A stretch of 64,000 nucleotides of DNA. It comes from Lates calcarifer. Its lineage: Eukaryota; Chordata; Actinopteri; Centropomidae. The stretch spans positions 19,406,501 to 19,470,500 of the forward strand of contig NC_066837.1 in the NCBI RefSeq assembly GCF_001640805.2, given 5' to 3'. The notes below the pieces were generated by a model that did no database searches, was not told the origin of the DNA, and saw only the letters and a list, made by a program, of their open reading frames with translations. Position 1 is the stretch's first letter; each line of letters opens with the position of its first letter. The position numbers and the translations under genes were made by a program. Below, piece by piece: positions 54,943 to 64,000 of this stretch.

Positions 54943-55695
54943 TCTCATCTTGTTGTGGTGATTTGTTCCTTCACTCCCCCTCATGTCTGATCATTTGTAT
55001 GTGGTTCCAAACTGCTGCAAGTTGATCCAGTTTACTAACAATTTGTTCTGGATGTGAGTTAGGTATTAATAAAAAAAATTAAACCATTTGTTTTTCTTAA
55101 AAAAAGAAGCTAACTAATATTACTTCAATAAATCAAAGTCTGTACCTGGAAGAACTGAAAATTTCAGCACAAATCAAGAGAGCTGAAGAAGATGAATTTA
55201 CTACTTTAACAAAATGTCTTCTTCTTACATATTTGTGGAATATGTAGCACACTGAGTGATTGAATTGTTTATTTGAATCAAGTGAGAGTACAGTTCTTTA
55301 CTGTTCCTCAAGAGTTTGTCAGAGGATTGTTAGTAAATCCTGACACTGTACTACTCACAGTCTATGGCTATACATTTGTCCGCATGTGTGTCTTTGTATT
55401 CTGTACGTGTATTGCCTGTCTACATCTTGTGTGCTTACATCAACCTGGAAATATATGGCCATCATTTTTTTTCTTATCGTTGAGCTCACTGAAGCATTAT
55501 GTGTCTTCTACCAGCATCATCTCATTGTATCTCGAGATCAGACTTCACACTCCGACTTAACTAACACAGGAATTGTGAACTACAGAAGCAGTCCACAGTA
55601 CATACAGAAAAACAAAACTAATTGTGACCAGTAGATGTCAGCATTGAACCAAAATACATCACACCGTAATAAGCAACTCTGCTGGTGTGTGGATT

Positions 55696-55739
55696 TGTGT
55701 GTGTGTGTGTGTGTGTGTGTGCGCACGCGCGTGTGTGTG
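55696..55739. repeat. GT/GC dinucleotide repeat
   Basis: GT units pass into GCGCACGCGCGT and back to GT. The alternating purine-pyrimidine run is a potential Z-DNA former. Confidence 0.93.
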
Positions 55740-56289
55740 ATTCACTAGGCCCTCATCAGTGTGCTTACAAGGTAACACTTTTTTTTCCCATTCACAAATT
55801 TTCACCTTGCTTCTTCTTCATACCTGAAGATTTGATTTCCACACCAACTTAACAGTTTGTGATTCTCAGTGGCATTTCTTTTACCTCCAAGATTTCCTTT
55901 TTTTAATCTTCACGGTAATATCCAACTAGTCACATTTGGGGTTTTTGCTTGTTCAGGAAAATAACAGAGATCAGGTCATTTTCACTTAGTTATGTTATCT
56001 CTATGTGTATATGCCATGTATGTTTTTGCCATACTGTGAATTTGTACAAAATAGTACAAATCATAGTGACTACTATGATGGCAGCACTGTAAACTTACAC
56101 TAAATCTACTATGGATTGAGATCTTCAATTTTCTTTTATGTCTGTGTATATGACCTACATTCCCATTGCCTCTCAACTATCTGTGTTAAAAATAAACAAA
56201 TGAATAAATAAATTTAAAAAAAATCACACCTGTACTTAAGGGTACTAAGTGAGTCAGCCCATTTGGCTCACTTCTCCCTATGGTTTCAG

Positions 56290-56319
56290 GACCAAGCAGT
56301 TGTGGAAGACTCTGATCAG
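56290..56319 (+). other. prkca: Candidate in-frame 30-bp cassette microexon in the hinge
   Basis: The segment is preceded by ctatggtttcag and followed by gtgcgt. It is 30 bp, phase 0 at both ends like the flanking exons 8 and 9, has no stop and would insert DQAVVEDSDQ between QKFE and KAKLGP. A dense cluster of YGCY motifs follows within 140 bp. I know of no established PKC-alpha exon here, and AG-GT pairs of this size occur by chance in a 6-kb intron, so this is a hypothesis. Confidence 0.25.
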
Positions 56320-56398
56320 GTGCGTCTGAGAGGAAGGAAGTAAGGCTGCTGCTCGCTCGGCTCGGCCAGGCTCTCTTCATTGGCTAAAGCTTACAGGT

Positions 56399-56440
56399 GT
56401 GCTGTGGTCTGCTGTGGTCTGCTGCGGTCTGCTCTGCTTT
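56399..56440. repeat. Tandem TGGTCTGCTG repeats
   Basis: About four imperfect 10-bp units (GCTGTGGTCT, GCTGTGGTCT, GCTGCGGTCT, GCTCTGCTTT) lie in direct succession and supply many TGCT (YGCY) motifs. Confidence 0.85.
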
Positions 56441-58205
56441 GAGTTTCACTGCCGCTCTCAGATTAAGAGCAGACTATGGTAGATGCCATTAACCAAACTA
56501 AAGCTGCTCGGCATTGGTTGTCTCAAGTTAAATATCTTAATTTAATCACAAATAGTATGAAATAGTCTGACTTGGGCGTAGAATGAATCTCAACGTGATT
56601 TCCTGAACATGAGATGTGGTAAATCATGGAATTTGTTCTTGGTCTGTTGTTGGATAATTATGCCTAGGGATCTCCTTAATTTGTCAGTAGAGATTGAGAG
56701 GGTTTGAAAGATCTTCTCTCCACCCTACAGTAGTTGGTCTTTAACAGAGGTTTTTTCATTGTAGTTTTTGAATAAAAGTCACAGATTTTCTCACCATGTA
56801 GTGCAATTGTTAGTAATTGTGAATTTATACTTAAGTGATCTTCACTGGTGTAACATCTAGTGAAGATGGAGTGGGATCCTCATAAGGATTATGACTTAAC
56901 TGTTACTTACATAGATCTAGATAATGATCTTCTATATCCACAAACATTAAGAAATGTTGACAGTTAAAGTGTTTGTTATAATCCTTGCTAAAGCTAAACA
57001 AGGAACCTTCTTTGTAGCATGTGGATGTAGATTATACATTTGATGCTGGGGTAAAGCATGACTTTGGATCTGTTTTGGCTGAGTGTGAAACCTGGACATG
57101 GCAATGTTGGGTGTGTTTTTGTGTAGAGACACAGTAAAGTATGGAAAATGATGTCATATGTGATTGTTGTTGTTTAGTGCTCAGGTCGCCTCGAAGGTGT
57201 GCATTTTCAACAGAATGCACTGTGGTTTTCTAGCAAGTTTCTTGAATATTCAGCATGAATTTGGCATGAAGGAGATACATAGAAGAGAATCTTTTTGCAT
57301 TTTTGCAAATACAGGTCAACTTCAGGGACATTTGTCTGGGCATGCATGCATATGATGGAGCCACAGTGTGGCATCCTTTCCTTCACTTCTCTAGCAGCCA
57401 TGCAGCTCTCTTCTAATGAGAAATCAGCAGTGTAGTTGTTTGGTTTGATGCAATTACAACAATAAAAATGTGTTTTTTTAAACTCTGCCTTTACCACACA
57501 CTAATATGTAAGTCATTTCAATGATGTAATGCTTATGATAACATTATACCTGTTTACAGTTATGCAGGTGGATCTACAAAATATGTTAACCTCAGCCAGC
57601 ACAGAGGTTGTTATTCATCTTAATGAGAATTATTATCATGCTTTAAGATTCAGCTGTTGTATCCTCTCGTTCAGCACATTTTATTAAATTGCATTTGTTT
57701 GTATGGAGCCTTTTTTTTTTATCACCTCAGCTCCATAACGGCACTGCAGTTTCATTTCATCCCCTTTGATTTCTAAATTCTGCATATCAATCAGTGTATT
57801 GTGGCTGTGAGTGAGCAAATAAACAGTGTGAGTGTGTGTGGGAGCACCTAAAGCTGTCATGTGTCATTTTAGGAATGAAATTCAAACATCCGAAATGCTC
57901 GTGTGTATGATAATGGCTGTGGAGGATATAAAAAGAAAAACGGGAAGGTTTGGTTTGGAAATATCAATCATTATATCTCACTACAAGAAAAAATAGACCA
58001 CAAAGAAACTTCAGAGTTTACTGATGGTTCACTATCTTTTCAATTTCTGCATTTACTGTGATAACTTTTCAAATAAGGTCCACATTTTAGGAATTCAGGA
58101 TCTAGTTTTCTTGACTGAACTCCACACCGCAGCTTTACATTATGTGTGTGTTACTTTTAAGACGTGTTTTCCTTACACACCTCATCTCCTGTGCCCTGAG
58201 TGTAG

Positions 58206-58349
58206 AAAGCCAAGCTAGGCCCAACTAAGAAGGTGATCGACGAGACGGATGACAACCGTTCCAGCCAGCTGCCATCCAGCAGTCTGGACCAAGTCAAACT
58301 CTGCGACTTCACTTTCTTGGCTGTTCTTGGGAAAGGCAGCTTCGGCAAG
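58206..58349 (+). CDS. prkca: prkca exon 9: V3 hinge and kinase glycine loop
   Basis: This 144-bp exon has acceptor gagtgtag, donor gtgagg and phase 0 at both ends, giving 48 codons. It reads [20 protein letters not shown], then [12 protein letters not shown] and [16 protein letters not shown]. The first 30 or so residues are the variable hinge, serine-rich and unlike the mammalian hinge beyond KAKLGP. The last 20 start the kinase domain, with the ATP-binding glycine loop LGKGSFGK complete. The hinge length is close to that of mammalian alpha. KAKLGP is the best alpha signature of this exon. Confidence 0.95.
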
Positions 58350-58700
<351 letters not shown>

Positions 58701-58861
58701 TAGGTCAGGTCAAATTAATTCATGAAGGGGCTTTTAGCTAAACATCTTACTCATAAAGTGACGTAGAGAGCAGTAGAGGACGGGCATGACGAGTACAATT
58801 AAAAAAAGGAAAAAACAACAGAGGAGGAAACAAACAAACCCCAAATTACAAAGCTGAAGTC

Positions 58862-58889
58862 TGTGTGTGTTTGTGTGCGCATGTGTGCG
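58862..58889. repeat. Imperfect GT tract
   Basis: GTGTGTGTTTGTGTGCGCAT pattern, about 200 bp after exon 10 and opposed to the CA tract at 58951. Confidence 0.88.
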
Positions 58890-58950
58890 TTGACTTTGAG
58901 TCATACCAAAACCAGACCACACAACCTGAGAGCACATACTGTAAGAATGA

Positions 58951-58980
58951 AGACACACACACACACACATATGCACACAC
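58951..58980. repeat. CA tract
   Basis: About 13 CA units are interrupted by TATG, in intron 10. Confidence 0.9.
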
Positions 58981-61170
58981 TGTTAATAGAAGTTGTGATT
59001 GCTTATATAAGAGCAGACACAAATGCAGACATATGCACCCACGTGCATACAAAATAAGTCTGGGCACACAGACTCTTGCTTTTTTGTTTGACGTAGTAAT
59101 TTGATACCATTCATGTTTTTTGTCCTCTCTACTCGCATCTCGTTAAGCTCAGCTAATGTGCACAAAGCTGTCGTGCACATAGACACTGCACAATAACTTA
59201 AACACAGTCCTTCTTCCTCCACATGTCTACGAAATCTTCGAGAGATATCTCTTACTGCTCTGTTTTAACACCTACTCAGAAATGGAAAAGGGATTTCCTA
59301 AATCCTGAGCCAAATCCTCCTCAGATTAAATTCCCTAATTTCTTCCTGTGTCTTGGAGAATCACTCAAGGTATCACAGACAATAGCAGCTGATCTGTTCT
59401 GGCTGAATGATGCTGTGTTCAAGGTGACATAATGTGATGGTCTGTGTCCTTTAATGTCAAATCTTCAGATCTGTCTTTTATCAGACCTTTTTCATGCCCC
59501 ACTCTGTGCATGGATTTTAGCCTAAATGTGAAATCAAGGGTTAGCTTAATCACAATAATAATAATTAATATCGTAACTGTTCCCAGCCACTGGTTAAACA
59601 ATAGCAAAGCTGAACGAGGCCATGAACTATTGCAGCTGATTAGAACTGTAGCACCAGTAGGCAGACAGAGGAAATAGGAGGAGATGCAGCCTGGCTCATA
59701 GCATATTCATGAATACACAAGCACATGTACACATACAAAGACAAACTTAACTTAGTCTCACACTTTAACAACATCTCCCACAAAGTATTCCCACAATTTC
59801 TTTGCAGACTTAGATTTATAAAAAAAAAAATATTGTACCTATATTCTAGTGTTTTTGTTGTCTGCATGCATACACAAGATAAGCAAGCCATCATAAACTG
59901 GGACTTGAGATTTGCATATTAAAAACAGATGTGACGTTCAGTGTGACTCTACTGAGTGTCTTGTTGTCTCGATGTTTTAGTCTGATTGTTGTACTTCAGT
60001 TTGGTATCCACTGTGGTTTGGTTTTGTGTTAGTAAAGATACAGAGCAAAGCCAGGCCCAGAGGCAGGTTTTGATCTCACTTAGCTGTTTCATACAAACGC
60101 TTTGAGATTTAAGAATTCCCATTTTGAAAGATTCACAGTTTTCACCAAAACTTTTAGCAGGTCACATAAGACAGTTAAGCCAGTCTTGGATGCCAGAGAC
60201 ATTAAGACATTTTCAAATAGGCTGCACAAAACCCATCAGTGCTCTTGTATTAAGATAAGGTAACTAAAGATATGTTTTGAGAAACACAAGCAGCAATAGA
60301 AAATGAGAAAAAACAAGAACATAATGAAACCAAATACATGAAATGAACATCAAATGTGCAAATTTCAGTGTATTATTTTAGTTTAGGAGGAATTTTATTT
60401 CTCTTTTTAAAGGAAAACATTTTAGTTTTCCCAGTTTCGAACAGAAAGTCTTCTCCACTGATTGACTTTGTAACATAATTACTTTTTTTAAGGTGGCATG
60501 TTGTCAAAATTCATCACAATGCAATCCAGATGAGGCACCTTTTGTTAGCCATTATTCAGTGGAAACACATCATTGTGTCAATGAAATAGAACAGTTTAAT
60601 ATGAGAGATGCAGAGCTGTAAAGGGGGTGTAGTGTGCATTTGTCTGTTTTGTCGATGGGTAGTGACAATCTGGCAAGCCAGGTGGAAAGTTCAGCTTTGC
60701 CATCAGTATGGGTATGTTGCTATGGGGCACAGTTGTTTTTTGTTTTGCTAGTAAGGGACCATCAAACACAACTCGACTAGGGTCAGGCCAAACTTGTCAT
60801 GGGCTGTGAGGGACCAGCACTGTTAGACAAAGAGTATATTTCCTGACAGATGTCTGTGTTGAGTGTTTTCTTTTTCCATGAAGCGCTTTGTTGTGGGCTT
60901 TTTAGGTCACCTTGTCATGGAAAGTGTAGCAGGAACGATAGAGTGACTTGGACAGCGAGGCTAGGGGAGGCTGTAACACTGATCTGTATCTTTCTGTTTG
61001 GAGCTTTGACAGCGAATAGAAATGCTGCGTAATTTCACAGCTTTTGTGGAACTTGCAAATTTTTTTGTGTGTGTGCAAAATGGTGATGGTGCATATTTTT
61101 CCCCCCTGCCCTCCCCGCCCCCCATCTGTCCCTATCTCTTCTCCTTCTGTATCTATCTCTCTCTGTATGA

Positions 61171-61502
<332 letters not shown>

Positions 61503-61565
61503 GTTCTATGCAGCAGAGATCGCTGTTGGTCTCTTCTTCCTGCACTCTAAAGGAATTATCTACAG
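61503..61565 (+). CDS. prkca: prkca exon 12: kinase E helix
   Basis: This 63-bp exon completes valine and reads FYAAEIAVGLFFLHSKGIIY, then two bases of arginine. It precedes the catalytic loop, which begins with the split Arg of YRD. LFFLHSKGIIY is alpha/beta-like. The donor is gtgagt. Confidence 0.97.
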
Positions 61566-62046
<481 letters not shown>

Positions 62047-62122
62047 TGAGGTCATCCCTGTCGTTGTCTGGTCTGAGCCTGTGTCACCCTTGCGCTCCAG
62101 ATTAAGGTCATTGCCTCGGGCA

Positions 62123-62156
62123 GACACACACGCACACGCACACGCACACACACACG
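62123..62156. repeat. CA tract with CGCA interruptions
   Basis: ACACACACGCACACGCACAC pattern, complementary to the GT/GC tract at 62006-62034. Confidence 0.93.
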
Positions 62157-64000
62157 TAGACACTAGCATTCTCTAATGACGTAAGCATCCCCAGTCAGAC
62201 AGACGCCCAGTGTGTCTGCTGGCAAGTCCAAACTTAACCCAAACATACAAGCTGGGGTCTCTGTATATCCCAGTGGGTTTTCTCGCAAGCAAAGTCGACC
62301 CTTTATCACAATGTTGTTTTGATCAGTTTCAGAGATAATGATTTAATTCAAGACACCTGATTTGACATTTTGACCTTGTCATTTGTGATCACGATTGTGT
62401 TAATTTTGCCACGTACACCACATATATGCTGTGCTTGTTTTCACTATTGTTGACTGGTAACATCCATATAATATTGTGGACATGGAAAGATCTTGAAACA
62501 TCTTGATATTCCACTTTTCAGCGTTAACTCACAGAGACAGGAATCCTTACCAGTGTCCACTTTCAGTGTTGAATGTGTCCTTGGTCTGGTTGATTTGGTT
62601 TCAGTCCAGGTGATTGGGTACTGATCCTGCCCTCACTCATGGAGGGTGTGTCAATACTTCTATGTCAATACTTCCGATATGGTATGTGTTTCAGTACCAT
62701 TACCTTACTTTACCATACACATTGTTCTACAAAACCCGAACAAGATCTTTGACTCTATAAAATATATAGTTTTATCATTATAATTTCAACCAGGAAATAT
62801 GTGATGAAAGTATGAATTAATAAGATCAAAAGTCTGGCCAAGCAAGTATTTGAAGAATCGGGAAAATGACATTTTGGAATACCCAATGCTATAGACATAG
62901 TTCAATAGAGATAACCATCTGCCTATCCCTACTGATGACATCATCACACTTGAAAAGCTAACGAGAGCTGTTGTTGGTAACAAGTTGGGATTTTACAACA
63001 TATATTTAAAATTTGTCATTTCTCAGAAATTTATAAAAAACATTGACAAAAGGCACACAATTAGCTTTAACTTCATTTAAGCTTAAGCTAAAGCTCAGGG
63101 GAAGTGCCATCGCCTTTCTAAACACAGGCACAGCCTGTGATTCACAGCGTCTGGAAACCAGGCTCAGTAACCGTAATTCAGTGTCGTTTTTTGTGCCTGT
63201 TAATCTATTTATCAGTCTCTCTTTATTTCACCAAATATAGAAACAGGGAGGGTCTGACACAGCAGCTTTCAGCAGTTCATACTTTATGTACTGATTTAGT
63301 TTGTCCAACTCTCTGGCCATTATCAGTTAGTTGGCTTCTATTTAATGGTGGGCTGCGTTATTGATTCTCTCTAAAACCCTCTCTGACAGACTGGGAGGTT
63401 AATTCCGCCCCACGGACGCAGGGTGAACATGCTGTGACCGTTCAGAGTCAGACTGACACTAATGCGCCAGCCAGGGATGACACAGCAGGAGGTGGAGCAG
63501 CTACTATTTCCATAGCCAAGATACATATTTCATGTCACACACTAAGTCACACATACATGATGGCACAGTTACATGCATGATACATCCCATGCACACAGTT
63601 CTGTGTATCTTTACTCATTTGGCAGATGTTTTTAGCCAAAATATCTGATAACATCTGTATGCGTACATATTTTCAGTAAACACACAAAGCCAGTCATTCA
63701 CACACTTGTACACACATGCACACACTCAAAAAATCTGAGTGGAGGCTGACCTTAAAAATGTCCTCACAGTGGTGACATTTTCAGAGATAATAGAGCGAAA
63801 GTGCTCCTCAAATTGCATTTGACAGAAATATCAGCCATTAATTATTTTATTAGCTAAATTTGACTTCATGGGGTGGACACATGCTTCATACAATTAAGTT
63901 TTGTTCTTATATACCTCTCATTTATTGAACGTGCTTTAAGTGTATACACATTGTGCGAGCTGTCAGTAGCAGCTCCAAAAGGCTTGTTTCTTTTTACCCT

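Overview
The window is vertebrate nuclear DNA, most likely from a ray-finned (teleost) fish. It holds long introns with GT-AG boundaries, abundant CA/GT microsatellites, a teleost-type tRNA-derived SINE, and mariner-, hAT- and possibly piggyBac-type DNA transposons. I see no bacterial, plasmid or phage genes, no CRISPR array and no functional RNA gene.

The only real protein-coding gene is a conventional protein kinase C on the + strand, best matched to PKC-alpha (prkca; the teleost aa/ab copy cannot be assigned here). Eleven consecutive coding exons are present, corresponding to human PRKCA exons 3-13. They run from the second half of the C1A zinc finger (13792) through C1B, the C2 calcium/lipid-binding domain, the V3 hinge and the kinase N-lobe to the activation loop ending at APE (61980). 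All splice phases agree from exon to exon and no exon carries a stop or frameshift. Exons 1-2 lie upstream of the window and the last kinase and C-terminal exons lie downstream. The products of the exons act as one enzyme: C1 binds diacylglycerol, C2 binds calcium and anionic phospholipid, and together they release the pseudosubstrate from the kinase domain.

Layout: 1-13791 is the end of intron 2, with a mariner element at 1984-2871. Exon 3 follows. Intron 3 is 23.6 kb (13875-37480) and carries an 857-bp hAT-like element with a perfect 8-bp target duplication, a SINE at 31.7-32.0 kb and an old dispersed repeat at 32.7-33.1 kb. Exons 4 and 5 sit at 37.5-39.0 kb. An 11.4-kb intron 5 follows, then the C2 cluster (exons 6-8, 50.4-52.0 kb). 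The 6.25-kb intron 8 has a piggyBac-like relic and a possible 30-bp cassette microexon at 56290-56319. The kinase cluster (exons 9-13) spans 58.2-62.0 kb, and intron 13 runs off the end.

No unknown multi-gene system was found. The observations most worth checking are: the candidate in-frame microexon in the PKC hinge with a dense downstream YGCY (MBNL-type) cluster; the internally deleted mariner whose reading frame survives without its first catalytic aspartate; GT/CA tracts that could pair in the RNA next to the activation-loop exon; two intronic sites that fit the RFX X-box consensus exactly; and local changes in the PKC C1A and C2 domains.
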